Shown one piece after another: positions 11,819-23,794 of a stretch of 64,000 nt of DNA. Made by a program: the position numbers and the translations under genes. The stretch is from contig JAQYUZ010000005.1 of assembly GCA_033819885.1 (NCBI GenBank), positions 1 through 64,000 of the forward strand, written 5' to 3'. How positions within the stretch are numbered: the stretch's first letter is position 1; each line of letters begins with the position of its first letter. A model generated the notes under the pieces. The model had not been told where the DNA came from. It saw only the letters and a program-made list of their open reading frames with translations, and did not search any database. The DNA is from Microbotryomycetes sp. JL201 (Eukaryota > Basidiomycota > Microbotryomycetes).

Positions 11819-13314
11819 TCATGTTGCGTTTGTCGACAGGTCATCGACCCACACAAGCTCGTACCCGTCAGCAGTCTTGACGCAACGAATGTCTTGCAAG
11901 TCTTTGACGTTGACGTGAGTAAAGTCGACCGTCGGATGAACCTGCGCGCAATGCCATGCAACATGTCAGAACAGAGGTCAGCGTTGTCGAGATTGACTGA
12001 CGACCATGTGGCGCTTCAGGTTTGAAAAGACAGAAAACGGTCGTCGACAGTCGGTGATTGGACACGCAAAAGCTGTGTCGAATTCTATTAGTTGTGAAAG
12101 CGCGACCGCTTGATACTCACGCTTTGCTCCATCGTGCGTGCGCATATGTGTATGAACTGCCGACGGACGACCGACTGCGATCGCGAGGTCAAAAAGTGGC
12201 ATCGTCGTGCGCGCGTGACGACTCACAAGTCAAATCGCAACCATCAACCGGACACGTCCACAAACGGCGATCTGCATCCTTTGGAGGCCACTGGCGTTTG
12301 CTGATCGCGCGAGTGGGCTTGCCAGTGACGGGAGAGATGCGACGACCCGTCTCGGGATCGATTTCGTTGACCACGGTGCCTCGCTTGCGTTTCGCATACA
12401 TCTTTTTCGACGCGGAAACATCCGGAGAAGACGACAGAGACAGAGCACGAGCTTGATCGGACTTGCTTGCGACGACTTGAACCGGACACAAATCATGGTT
12501 CTCCAAGCTGGAGGCCGAGCCGCATGGCGAGCCAAACATCGACATATTGTCGTCAGATACAGAATTGGGCGACAGTTGAGGCCGGATGGCGCCTGCATTG
12601 CTCGGCAGCAAAGGCGGAAAGGGAGGCAGAACGCTAGACGTGACAAGTTCGATCGACGGAATCGACCACGGCGAATTGGCAAACGTGGCTGGCGCGGACG
12701 CGTGCCTCGACAGAGACGACGAGAGAGCACTGTTGGAAGGCCAGATGGGAGGCCCTTTCGGAAACCCCACTGGTTGAGTCGGAAACAAGTTGCACGAACT
12801 GATCCCAGACTCGAGAAAGCTGCTCGCCTCGGGCGCCGACATTAACAATGACGGCATAGCATTGGCAAGCGGAGGAGAACTCGAGAGCTGCCAAGAGCTC
12901 AAAGGCGTCCAAGAAGCACTAACGAGTGAAGTCTGGCACGGCCACGCTTGCACCCTGAGCATCAGCCTGTGCATGTCAGGTCCATCCGGTCCAACGATGC
13001 TCACGCTGGTCACCGCACAGCTGCGAGTGCGGCGTCCATGGTCCAAATGTTCGCGCTTCTTCGTCCGACAAAAGCGAGTCGAGGTTCGGAAACGCGCTAA
13101 ACAATGGGTACGACTGCACATCGTCTCGCGCAGGCATCGTAGACTGTCGAGAGGGCGCGCTCAAAGACAATGGTACAGGCCACTCGGGTTGGCCTGCGCG
13201 AAACGAGTGGGGTTGCTGACTCGGACCTTTCGCCACAGCCTCAGACAAACTCTCTGATGCTCGCTGTCCGATGTCCCTGGACTGCTGTCCACGTTCATCA
13301 GTACGAGCAGACAT
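11819..13314 (-). CDS. C2H2 zinc-finger transcription factor
   Basis: The protein starts MSARTDERGQQSRD and has a long Ser/Pro-rich, presumably disordered N-terminal half containing SRQSTMPARDDVQSYPLFSA. A basic stretch (KKMYAKRKRGT) could serve as nuclear localisation signal. Two zinc fingers lie at the C-terminus: CPVDGCDLTFGRPSAVHTH with MRTH, then ACPITDCRRPFSVFSNLKRH followed by MVVH. Both are interrupted by introns, and the donor GTCAGT before VHPTVD gives the expected H-x3-H spacing. The tail VHPTVDFTHVNVKDLQDI ends at NAT and a stop at 11819. The RPFSVFSNLKRH finger is common in basidiomycete regulators, but no specific target can be named. 13314 is the first ATG in frame. Confidence 0.78.
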
Positions 13315-13687
13315 GACCAGCAGGTAATTAGGCAGTGGACAAGTGGCGCGCTGAAACAAAAGCAGGCTGTCTCGTCGAAGAGTGGGGACCACCTACTTGA
13401 TGTAAGGCCTGCGTGCGTGTGCTTTCGCCTCCCGAGCATTCCGACGGACCCCGACCGGTTGAAAACGTCTTGTTCGGGATGCAGGTGAGCGACGATGACA
13501 GCGAAGCGTCTCGCGCGGGTCTGAATATGTTGCTCCATTCATGACATTGCTCATACGTTCACGTGCCCGACAACCTCACGAGGCCGACTGTGCGTTTCGC
13601 GCAGGCTAAATCTGCTGCGTTGATCTTCACAAGGTTCGCGGACTTGGCTTTACAACACGTGTTCGTTTTCGATTGCACGTGAAAAAC
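13315..13687. other. intergenic, no gene seen
   Basis: This 373-bp stretch lies between the start of the zinc-finger gene and the end of the dienoyl-CoA isomerase gene. It presumably holds the zinc-finger promoter. In-frame codons continue upstream of the chosen ATG to about 13392 without another ATG. No RNA gene or repeat is visible. Confidence 0.5.
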
Positions 13688-14923
13688 TCAAAGCTTGGAT
13701 CCTTTGTAAAAATCGTTGAAATTTGGTGGCTGCTTTGTGGCAAATCTAGTCACCATTGTCAGTACGAATCTCGCACGAGCTCGAACTCGTCTACTCACGC
13801 GGCCATCGCTTTGACCAAGTCCTCGGACTGCAACATGGCCATGTTCCTGTTTACACACACGGGGTTTAAAATATGAATCCGGCGTCATCTGAGAAACGCA
13901 CCAAACGGCGGTATAGTCGAGACCTTCTTGCACAGTGTGTTCCCGCGAGTAATTCAGAATATGCTTTGTGCCAATAACGGCGATCGGAGACTTGCCTGTA
14001 AGACAACGTCAGCGAGATAGTTGAAGATTCTGCGCGCAGTAACGCACTCGCGATCAACTTGGCAGTCTCGAGCGCCGCCTTCAAGACTCCCTCGCGACCG
14101 CCAGGGACGACTTTGCTGACGAGTCCGAGTTGGCTAGCCTCGTCCGTGCCGAAATTGCGCGCAGTCAATGCAAGCTCGTACAAGAGAGATGCGCCGGCCG
14201 TTGTCTTCGGCAGTCTTTGCAGCGACCCCACATCAGCAGCGAGGCCTACGTCGACTTCCTAAAGTGAGGTCGCCCTAGTCAGAGTGCATATAACAGATCT
14301 GCAAAACGCAAGGCTCGCCTTGATCGAGAAAACTGAGCCTTCGGCAGCGTAGCGAATGTCGGCTGCCGAGATGATGTCAATTGCGCCACCCAGTGCGAGG
14401 CCGTGGACGGCGGCAATGACGGGCTTTTGGCAAAGCTGGACGGCAGAGACTGCATCTTGCAGCTGTTTGATGTACTGTTGGGCCACGCATACGTTAGTGC
14501 AATTGGCAAAGATTCTTCCCCGGCAGGCTGACAGGCTTGAGCATGATGGCGGTACGGCCCACGTCATCGCCGGAATGTTCAAGGTTGTTGTCACTGCAGA
14601 ACATCATTTGTGAGGGACAAAGGTATCCGACTCGACCAACGGACAACCCACTTGAGATCAAGTCCGGCACAGAATATCTTGTCTAGGCTGCTGGCGAGCA
14701 CGACCACTCGAGCTTGCGGGTCTTGGCTGGCTGCGTTACAAGCATCACGGACTTCGAACCAGAGGTCTGCTCAAAGTGTCAGCGCGGGTTGACCCGAGGG
14801 AAGAGCCACTGGTGTGCTGGGCTGACCGTCGTTGAGCGCATTGACCTTTGGACGGTTCATTGACAGCAGGACGACGCCTGGCTCCGGATAAGACACCTTG
14901 ACGAGCTTGTTTGGGTACGCCAT
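13688..14923 (-). CDS. ECH1: peroxisomal delta(3,5)-delta(2,4)-dienoyl-CoA isomerase
   Basis: A crotonase-fold enzyme of the ECH1/Dci1 type, which shifts conjugated double bonds during beta-oxidation of unsaturated fatty acids. Exons encode MAYPNKLVKVSYPEPGVVLL, NRPKVNAL, KIFCAGLDLK and QKPVIAAVHGLALGGAIDII. SAADIRYAAEGSVFSIK is joined to EVDVGLAADVGSLQRLPKT, the acidic block that carries the catalytic Glu/Asp pair in this family. KSPIAVIGTKHILNYSRE and MAMLQSEDLVKAMAA follow. After a final intron the tail reads NFNDFYKGSKL: a C-terminal SKL peroxisomal targeting signal. In-frame codons upstream of the ATG are Arg/Ser-rich and presequence-like but contain no ATG. Confidence 0.92.
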
Positions 14924-15403
14924 GCTGGAAATTGAACGGCGTGCGCTTCGCAGGAAGGACGCCGACAATGGGGCTCGGAACGCACGAGAGCCGGAAGCCG
15001 ATGGTCCGCAGCACTTGCTATTGCATTGCCTCTGTGGTCCATGCAGCCGATAGTGTGAGAAGCTCGCACGACGCTCAAATACTGACTCGCAATGCACGCA
15101 AGACGGTGCAATGTTCCGACCATGCGAAAACTATCACATGGACTTTGGGATCGGAAATGCATCAACACCACGTCCTCGCAAATTTCCCTTTTACACTATT
15201 CCACTTTGCCACTCTTCTCTTCGCAAACTGTCGCGCATTCCGATTCGACTCGTCGCCAGAACCACCCACTTGTTTTCGACGCTGCTTCGCCGCCGTCTCT
15301 GTTCGGTCGGGCCGACTCTTGGCTGGGCGGCACACAACTGCCCAGCGCCTCGCAAGCACCGTACACCATCGCCGCCGCCGCCGTCGCCCGCCCGCGTCAA
15401 GTC
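14924..15403. other. divergent region between isomerase and RNase Z
   Basis: The gap between the chosen start codons is 480 bp. An uninterrupted plus-strand frame with real ATGs at 15092 and 15122 runs into RNase Z. An uninterrupted minus-strand frame without ATG runs into the isomerase. Part of this region may therefore be coding for an N-terminal RNase Z extension. The shared promoter must lie here. Confidence 0.5.
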
Positions 15404-16861
15404 ATGCCACACGCGATCGACATTACTTTTCTAGGCACGGCAGCGGGCAGACCGTCTTCTACTCGGAATGTATCTTCACTCGTCGTGCGCGCAGATAGCG
15501 ACTTGTAAGCACAATCTAGATCTAGCAAAGCGCGCTCGAGCCTCTGACGGGTACATGCGCGAAATGGCAGATGGGTCGTTGATGCTGGAGAAGGAACACA
15601 ACATCAATTCATGAAAAGCAAACTCAGAATGAGCAGAGTGTCGCACATTTTCATCACACACATGCATGGTCTGTCGTGACAACCTCTCTCAGCTCGACAG
15701 CAACCCGAGCTCACCCTGCCACTTGCAGCGGACCACATCAATGGACTTTCCGGCCTCTTAAGTACGATCAGCGCAGGTGAGGGCGGAGTTCTGCCAAGTC
15801 AGAATGATCCTCGTGTGGCTGAATCAGAGCGCCTTGTAAGCAGCCTGCGTCTCTCAGCAGCCAATCCACTAAAGCAATCATCGGCCGCAGAAGCCGACAG
15901 AGATTTACGGGCCGTCTGGCCTAAGAGAATTTCTGCGTACAAACTTTCGCTTGACGCACAGCGTCTTGACGCGGCCTTATGTCGTCCATGAATTGTTATT
16001 CGACGATGAGGAAGCGTGCGGCGGTACACTACATGTCAGTGAGAGAGCTGGCCGCGACATTAGGCAGCAGAATGGCGTCTGGCCCAATTTTGCCCCGAAT
16101 CTGAAGGGTGTCGACGTTTCGGCTGGACCGATCCTGCATACGAGTGAGCCCAGTCTTCAGGATAGTTAGTGCACAGCTCATCTATGCCATCGACAGTCCC
16201 ATGCCTTGGTTACGTCTTTCAAGAGCAACCAAGACCTGTGCCACTCGACCCCGCGAAATACGTGCCCCATCTCAAGAACCCGACCAATGCTGCTGCCTTG
16301 GCCGGCCAAGGCATTGCAAATCCAATGTCAGTTCTGTCTCGTATCACTCGAGACCGAGAAACCATCACTTTGCTGGACGGCACCGTGCTCGAACCTCCAC
16401 CGATGGGAGCCTCAGGCCGCAAACTCGTCATCTTGGGCGACACGTACGATGCGTCCGGGTGCGCTTCGTTGGCCCAAGACGCCGACGTTGTCGTACACGA
16501 GTCGACAAACGCATACCTGCCCGATATTGATGAGAGCCAGCAACGAGGCAAACGCAGAGGTGACGGCGTTGAAATCACTCGAGAGAGCGTCCGAGAGCAA
16601 GCGCGCGAGCACGGTCATTCAACGCCAGAAGTCGCGGGACAGTTCGCCAAGTCTGTCAACGCCAAAATGCTGCTGCTCAACCACCTGAGCGTCAAATATC
16701 CTGATTTCGGAACAGAACCGCAAGAAGGCGAAGGGGAAGGGACCAAAACGGCTCGCAAGGCGCTCGTAGATATTGCCAGGTTGGCAAGCGTGGCGTGGGG
16801 ACAGGGTCAAGCCGTCGTCGCCAGAGACTTTATGCAAGTGGACGTGCCGAGGCGGGACTGA
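15404..16861 (+). CDS. ribonuclease Z, short form (tRNA 3' processing)
   Basis: A metallo-beta-lactamase endonuclease that cuts the 3' trailer from tRNA precursors. The sequence reads AIDITFLGTAAGRPSSTRN, DLWVVDAGEGTQHQF (Trp codon after an intron), SHIFITHMH plus ADHINGLSGLL for the HxHxDH metal motif, and EKIYGPSGLREFLR. Further on are KLVILGDTYDASG, DADVVVHESTNAYL, and the late histidine region GHSTPEVAGQFAK and LLLNHLSVKY. The size and single catalytic half resemble the ELAC1-like short form; yeast Trz1 is a fused long form. MPHAIDI at 15404 is the conservative start. In-frame ATGs at 15122 and 15092 would add about 94 or 104 residues with few acidic residues early on. The gene converges on MVD1 with 89 bp between stops. 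Confidence 0.9.
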
Positions 16862-16950
16862 TCTTAACGCAAAGACGCTCTTATTACGATATCTTCTCGA
16901 TTGCTACCGTTTCACATGTTCCATTGTTGTCATACATCCCCTCATTTACT

Positions 16951-18379
16951 CTAATGCTTCAAGCTCTTGGGCATGCCTTGCTCGTTGAGCAAACTCGCTT
17001 CCGGTCCCAGCGTCCTCGGTCCGTCGCCAACCTCGGTGTGAATGATGCGAGACACGCTGTCTCGAGGGAATACTGGGATGACCTTCTCGTTAAATCCGGC
17101 AGGCAAAGCGGCCGACGAATCTGGCTTGAGCGAAAAGGGGTCGGGAAACGCTGACGATTGCGGAAAATAACGCAAGACGAGTTCGAGAATCGGCTTGATG
17201 TCATCTCTGAGCGCATAAATGACGGCGTTCGGACCGGCATCGTACGTGTATGCCGCCCTCACGCGACAGTCGTTGGCGACAGACGCGCGATTGTACTCGG
17301 TAACGAGAGAGATGATTGACCGCGAAACGTCATTCATGTAAAAGATGGGTGGCTCCGTGTCGAGGCAGACGGCGTGAAATTGGTTAGAGTCGGCCATCGT
17401 GTGCTTGGCAAACATGCCAAAGTCGCGATCTCGGATCGCCTGCTCCATCGTCGCCATGCGCTCTGGCACGACGTGCTTGATCCGATGCTGCAACAAGGCC
17501 GACGTTTCGACTGTCCGTTGCATACCCGACGTGGACGACGTGCCCTTTTTGTGATCAGAGACGACCAATATGAGCGCCTGCATTTCCGGCCAGTGTGACC
17601 GTTCGGCAACCTGGTACGCGACCGAGTCCGAGCCGTCTTGCTTTTGTCCCATCTCCCAAGAAACAAACCCGCCAAACATTGACCGACATGCCGAGCCGCT
17701 GCCCTGGCGCGCAATGCGCGACAAGTCTGATGTCGAGATGCCGTTCTCTTGCAGCTCGTACAGCGAGGCAAGCGTGGCGATCAATGCCGAGAGGCCTGAA
17801 GCGGATGAAGCCAGGCCTGCAGCGGTTGGAAAATTGTTTTCGGATGCAATGTGCACCGGCAGGTCGGCAAGCTTGGCCAAGGACGGGTTGTTGGTCTGAG
17901 CCGATGACGGTATCAGCATGGGCGTGCGCTTAAAGTGGCTGCGGCACAAACCTCGATTTGTTTGCGCATGGCTCTCATTTCTGCCAAGCATCGCTCCGTG
18001 CGTCCGCCTTGTATGATGTCTTCTTCATCGCCATTAAGCCAAAGCCTGTCGCCGCCGTTCGAGCCTTCGACGACCTTGGCGCTCGTCAATGACCGCAGGT
18101 GGTCTTGCGAGAGCGTCACAGACAGCGACGAATTTGTTGGGAGGATCAGCTTAGTATCACGTTTGCCCCAGCTGCACAGGCAAAGGGAGCGTACGCTTTC
18201 GATCAGTGCACAGGCCATTGCACGACGGCGCGGAGCAACTGACTATTTGACGACGGCAATGTTGACCTTTGACAGCCATTAATAAGCAACTGTCAGCCGA
18301 GAGTAACATGGTGCATCGATCGTATGATCAACGCGAGCGAAGGAGGGCGTACCGGCGCTGTGCATGTCGCCTGGGCCAT
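16951..18379 (-). CDS. MVD1: diphosphomevalonate decarboxylase
   Basis: This is the ATP-dependent last step of the mevalonate pathway, making isopentenyl diphosphate for sterols and prenyl groups. A tiny first exon encodes MAQATCTAP. It is joined to VNIAVVKY and then WGKRDTKLILPTNSSLSVTL, the family's N-terminal signature, with two small introns splitting it. The GHMP-kinase loop is PTAAGLASSASGLSAL. Also visible are SGSACRSMFGGFVSW, DHKKGTSSTSGMQRTVETS, FAKHTMADSNQFHAVCLDT, FYMNDVSRSII and AYTYDAGPNAVIYAL. The protein ends GMPKSLKH at a TAG at 16951. All expected blocks are present. The ATG at 18379 is supported by the alignment to the family's short N-terminus. Confidence 0.95.
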
Positions 18380-18887
18380 GACACGCTACGAGACGCGAGG
18401 TTAGATCAAACTCGGACAAAGGCTTAGTGCTTGGCTCACAGTTGGACTTGGTTGCAGACCAAGGTAGACTTGCGCGGACGCGCGCACACAGGCGCACGGA
18501 CGCAAATCCGCAGCAAATATCAAAGTGATGCAAATGGGTGCTTTGACATCACAGGGATATTTGTACATGGAAAGATAAATTTGGCCCTCTTTGAGCACCT
18601 TTTGAACCGGCTAGCGCACGGAATCGCGCACAGCTTCAGATGGATCCGTGCACACAGCCCATTGTTCTCCAAATTCGGCGACGCTTTGCCTTGACCTCTC
18701 TTGAAGTTCTACCCAACCCTTCGCACTTGTACATTGCGCCGGCAACCCCCGTCCAAGCTTACAACTTTGAGCGATCCACTGCTGGACAGTGGTGCCGTCC
18801 TGCCGTCTCCTGCACGCTGCCCATTGTCTTGAAAGTCCATCGAAATCAATCTTGGGACCTCTACGTGGCTTCGCGAGCGAGAGCAAC
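18380..18887. other. divergent intergenic region
   Basis: A gap of 508 bp separates the start of MVD1 (minus) and the membrane-protein gene (plus). It presumably contains both promoters. I saw no gene, repeat or strong hairpin in it. The open frames here are short and family-less. Confidence 0.5.
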
Positions 18888-19980
18888 ATGACATTCTTCT
18901 CAAAGCCGTCCATCTTTTTCGTCGCCACCAACAGTGTGCGCCTTGTCAGCATCGTCGCCATCTGTCTCGCGCTGGCAGGTACGTGCGTCACAATGGCAAA
19001 CGATCTCCGGGGATACCACAACGTCAAATCGTCAGCGCCATCTGCGACCGCTAGTTTGAACGTGCTGCCAGTGCGACGTCATTTGAGCGCGAACGCGACC
19101 CAGGCAACTTTGAGAGCAAGCGTTGCGAATGCTCATCAGACCCGCGGAGCCACTTCAGCGACTCCGATTGGAATGCACAAGCTCGTTCGCCGCCAAGCAA
19201 GACAATCCACCATCGCGGAGATAACCACCTCGACTACAAGACCTCGCAAGTCGACCACTACGCCGACGCAAACCTCCACACGTGTAATGACGGCGACTCC
19301 TACCGCGACAGCTATCCCTTCTTGCGCTTACATCGGGCAAACTTCCGTGCCTCTGTCTCGCGGCGGTCTCTTGTTTTCGACGCTTGAAAAGGTTTTCGGC
19401 AGTAAGCTGGCCTTAGTTCATTTTCTCTAGAGTTACTCATTCTACCCGCAGTGACTATATTGCTGCTGTTGCTTGCAAGTGAAGTACCGCCACCGACGCG
19501 CTATACGCAAATGTTTTGGAGCTACGCCTTCCCACCTCTGGGCAATACTTTCGGCGTCGGAGTGCTAGGCACCATTCAAGTATTTGTAGGATGCACCGCG
19601 CTGTCGCATGCCGTTGGAGGCTTTGCACTCGTCGCCTATTGGTTCCTTTGGATTGTTGGCTTTGTCAATATCCTTTTTGTGAGTGTGGACAATTGCGGTC
19701 TGTCGTGCTTGGTCATGCTGATGGCGCTAGCGTTCAGGGCCTCGCTTTTGGTGCGCGAATCAAGCAGATTCGTTCCATGGTCGCCACCGACCCGACCACG
19801 CTCTCTGGCTTGGACACGATGCGCAACGCACAGGCTTCCTCATCTGCTTACAAAGAGTTTGACAACCAGCTGAAAGAGACGAAGAGGTCCGCAACGGGGC
19901 GCAAGCTCAAGCCGATCGTGATTTCGCCGCCACAGCCCGCGCCGCCGATTTACCAGAGTCAGGGGAGGGCAACAGAGTAG
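18888..19980 (+). CDS. four-helix fungal membrane protein
   Basis: Three exons: 18888-19401, 19452-19678 and 19738-19980. The protein starts MTFFSKPSIFFVATNSVRLV and continues into a first span (VSIVAICLALAGTCVTM). A Ser/Thr/Pro-rich extracytosolic segment of about 110 residues follows, then SCAYIGQTSVPLS. Three further hydrophobic segments come next: TILLLLLASEV, FGVGVLGTIQVFVGCTALSH, and FALVAYWFLWIVGFVNILFG. A cytosolic Ser/Gln-rich tail ends PPIYQSQGRATE. It looks like a conserved basidiomycete membrane family whose members begin similarly (FFSKPS...VTN.VR) and place a GVG-LG motif in the third span. No function is known to me. The Thr-rich stretch between spans 1 and 2 is longer than I recall for the family and may be O-mannosylated. 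Confidence 0.75.
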
Positions 19981-20126
19981 GGCGGCGGACACTGTTTAAT
20001 TGTCATAATATCAACAATTTATTGTCTCTCGACTGGGCCGGGCTCACGCGAATTTGCACGCGGGTGCACGGTCTCCCTCATGCGCCGTAATCGGCACTGC
20101 AAAGACTCTTGAGCACCCTTCTCAAC

Positions 20127-23100
20127 ATGTCTCCTCGGTCATCGCCGCGTACAAAGGCATCTGCGTCGCAGCAGACTGGCGCCACTTTAAGCGCCAAACC
20201 GTCGTCGTCGCCTGCAGCGTCACCGGTGGCCGACAAAGGAGAAGCAGCAGCGTCAGACACTCTAAATGACGCAGAAGGATGTCCTGTGTGCACATCAGCC
20301 ACCAGGCCACCGTCTGCGCGTCGTCCGAAACCAGGCGCGGTACGCATCTCGTGCGCCAAGTGAGTGACAAGCTGGAAGCGCGTGAAATGGGCGTGGACAG
20401 CCTTTATCGGCTGCAATCAGACGTTCTGTAGCCTTGTTCGCGCTGCTCAACCCTTTCGTGTTGCCCTTGGCCGACTGCGGTTCTGCCACCATTGTCTGTG
20501 CGCAAGTAACAGAGTTTGCCTTTGTTCGGTTGTGCACCAGACGGTCGTAGAAGCTCCGACGAGGCCCGAGCGGAACTTTTGCATCACCACTTGCCATAGT
20601 CCCGAGTGCTCAAGCGCCTGCTGACTTCTCGTGACTTTCTTATAGATGCGAGCGGTCCTTGTAAGCCAAGCCATCGGATCAAAGGTCGGTACTGACTCGA
20701 CGCACAGCCATTGGCAGTGTGTGGCCGCACGGAATGATTGTGAGTTGTCAGACGCCACCTGCTTTCACCCGCGCCAGCTCACTCTAGCTCTCGCGCAGCC
20801 CTTGAACTCGTCGACAAGGTGAGCGTCCAGCAATCAAAATGCTGAGAGTTGGCCGCCAAAGCAACATCATCCACAGTGGTACTGCTCCCAATGCGTGGCA
20901 GAGTCTTCCAAATCGGGACAGCGGCTCAAGACTGTGTACAAAGCCGCAATGCGCAAGTCGGCCCGTACGAGCACAAACAAAATCAATTACGCCAATTTGG
21001 ACAATCACTTGCCGGCAGATGTTGGCAAATGGCTCAAAGTGGCCGAAACTCGACCGATGGTCGAAAACGCTTTCAAATCGTACAAAGGCAGCGAGATTAC
21101 GAACGACTGGGTCTGGAACAATCCCGAAAGCTTCAAAGAGCCATTCTTGATACCAACGCCAGACGGTCTCGACATGAGGATGCCGCCGCGGGACACTTCG
21201 ATTCAAAAAATAGCGCAGCTCGTTGGTAATTACGCGATGTGCACGGCGATCACGGTTTTGATTTCTCTGACATTGCTTTCTAGGCCCGGATACGCCACTA
21301 GAAGTCATCGGTGCGAGCGGCTTCGGTGATTTTTCGGGACCGCAGCTCATGATCCGTTCAATGCAGACGTCGCATCGCAATCAAGTTTGGCGCACTGGAC
21401 ACTGCAGCAATGGGCAGATTATTATGATGATCCGTCAAGAGACAAGATCCGCAACGTCATCTCGCTCGAGATTTCCGAAACGCCGTTTGGTGAAATGGTC
21501 GACGCGCCTAGATTTGTCAGGCACGCTCGCCGTCCATTTCGTCTTGTGCGTCCGTCGTACTGACTCTAGTCCCTTGCAGAGACATGGATTGGGTTGAGAC
21601 GGTGTGGCCGTCCACATTAAAAGGCACAGGCCAGTATCCAAAGGTTCAAAAGTATTGCCTCATGTCGGTAAAGCGGTGCTGGACCGTAAGCTTTGCGAGA
21701 TTGGCGTACTCGTGATTGTGCTTATAAGTGCTTGGCAGGACTGGCACGTTGACTTTGCTGGATCGAGCGTCTACTATCACATTCTGCGTGGAGGTAAAGT
21801 CTTTTACTTTATTCGACCCACCCCGGAAAACTTGGCGGCGTATGAAAGGTGGAGTGGCAGTCAGGAAAAGCAAGAAAACACGTGGCTGGGAGACGATGTC
21901 GACTGCGTTTACAAAGTGACGCTGCAACCGGGCAATACAATGATTATTCCGACAGGGTGGCCGCATGCGGTTGTGCGTAGATTTATCGGTACCGCACGTA
22001 GCTCATCACTCAAATTTCTACTCCGGCACAGTTTACGCCGTCGGATTCTCTGGTCATTGGCGGCAATTTTTTGCACTCGCTCAACATTGGCACGCAATTG
22101 CGTGTATACGCCATCGAGCTGGCCACCAAAGTTCCAAGGAAATTCCGGTTCCCACACTTTGTCAAGATGCTTTGGTTTGCCTGCCACGCTTATGCACATC
22201 GCATTGCGTACGCCATGTCGACAAAGACGCGTCAACTCCCGATCGACATCAATGCTCGAGTGCTCGAAGGCCTGAAACAGCTGTCCGAGTTTCTGATTGA
22301 GCAATCTGGTCGGGTTATGAAGTCGGCGCCCGTGTCTGCCGAAAGGCGCCGGATCGCACGTGAAAATGTGCCGTGGGACATTGTTCCTGACCCGATCGCG
22401 CTGTCTCGACAGTTAAGGATGCTCGTGCTGCAAGCACGTGGAGAGCCAGTTGACGATCTGTGCATGCCGCCGAGCGAGTACGACGAGATGTATTCGTACG
22501 GCGTTGATGCTTCTCGACCGACGTCTCGCAGCGCGTCTGTCGTCAACTCGTCTCCAAACAAGGCGGCAATGTTGACGACAAAGCCGACAAAGCGTCAACT
22601 CGACAAGATCAACAATGCGATCGAGGCAACCGTGAGCAACGGTCGTACGGACGAGGCATACTCTATTGCAACGTCAGTTGCTCCCGCCCCGAAACGTCCG
22701 CGCAAGGATCCTGGCGAGGTCATTCAAAGGACTTCCGCGCCAATGTCGACGATCGAAAAGGACGAGATGCGAGTTGATCCTACCAATCCGGCTGTCGGGC
22801 CCCAACCGGCGCACGTCAAGCACACTCAAACTGCCACAACGACGGTCAAAAAGTTTGTTGAATCGACGGGCGAGGTCGTGATCGAATCCAAGATGGTCGT
22901 CACGACGGTCGAACGAGTCAGATTTGCTTCGTTGACACGGGCGCCGACGGCGCAAGCTCACAGCAACGGGTCCTACTACCCGCATGTGATGAATGACCAT
23001 GCGCCATCGGTGGCCCGGCCGCCTCCTCCGCCCCCTTACGGCTACTATGTTCCGTACGCTGTGCCTTATGCCCATGGGCCTGTTAGTCACGCATCATCGC

Positions 23101-23576
23101 CGCCGCCATCCTCAATGTCTTCGGGCCGTCCTCAGCGCGCGACGTCTTTTCCTTCTGATCGCATGCAAGAGTACGACGTCAGAGACGTGCCGCCTTCAGT
23201 CAAAGGTTGGGTGCCGATGGCGCCTGTCCTGCCCGTGTCCTCGATGGCGGGACCTGCACCGATGAAGAACGGACACGGCTATCATCAGCATGACGAGACT
23301 GTCATGTCGAGCGTTTCCCCTGGACTGGATGCGATCAAGGAGCAGCAACTCGCTCAGCAGCAACTTGAACAACGTCGGTCGTCCTTGCAACAACAGCCGG
23401 TACTCGAGACTCGGGAGCAGAAGCATCAACAAGAGGCATTAGGCAGTGCGCGCACAGGTCCAGTGTTCAATCCAGCAAACGCGCCCGTACGACCTCTGAA
23501 CGTGAGCGTGCCGAACGATGTGGCGCTGCGTCCGCCCGTCCTGCCAGAGTCGGCGTCGGCGTCGGCGTCGGGGTAG
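20127..23576 (+). CDS. JHD1: JmjC histone demethylase with PHD finger
   Basis: A nuclear Fe(II)/2-oxoglutarate dioxygenase of the JHD1 family, which removes methyl groups from H3K36. The PHD finger is spread over several exons: [24 protein letters not shown] and WYCSQCV, giving the Cys4-His-Cys3 pattern. The pre-JmjC part has [17 protein letters not shown]. The JmjC core reads [47 protein letters not shown] (with the metal-binding His-x-Asp) and [40 protein letters not shown] carries the third metal ligand. From about 22300 the C-terminal half is long, disordered, Pro/Ser/Gln-rich and encoded in one exon ending SASASASG. The intron inside the PHD coding part (about 20362-20644) is unusually long for this window. 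ATG 20127 is the first in frame. Confidence 0.9.
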
Positions 23577-23794
23577 TGCATGTGTTGTCTTCTGTAATTG
23601 TTTTGATGTCGTTTTTTGCATAGTGCGTGCTTGTTGTGGAATGCGTTCATGTCGTTTCAGTGATCCGTTAGCGCTCACCCGAACGGGTCCATGCCCGGGT
23701 CGACGACGGACGACTGCGCACGGCGGACGTGGTCGAGCGCGCGCCCGCCGAACGACGCACTCACCGCCCGCCCACCCTCACACACACACACACG

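Noticed and set aside
22674-23090. Minus-strand Arg/His-rich frame inside JHD1
   Set aside because: It is a shadow of the Pro/Ser-rich C-terminal exon of JHD1 on the other strand.
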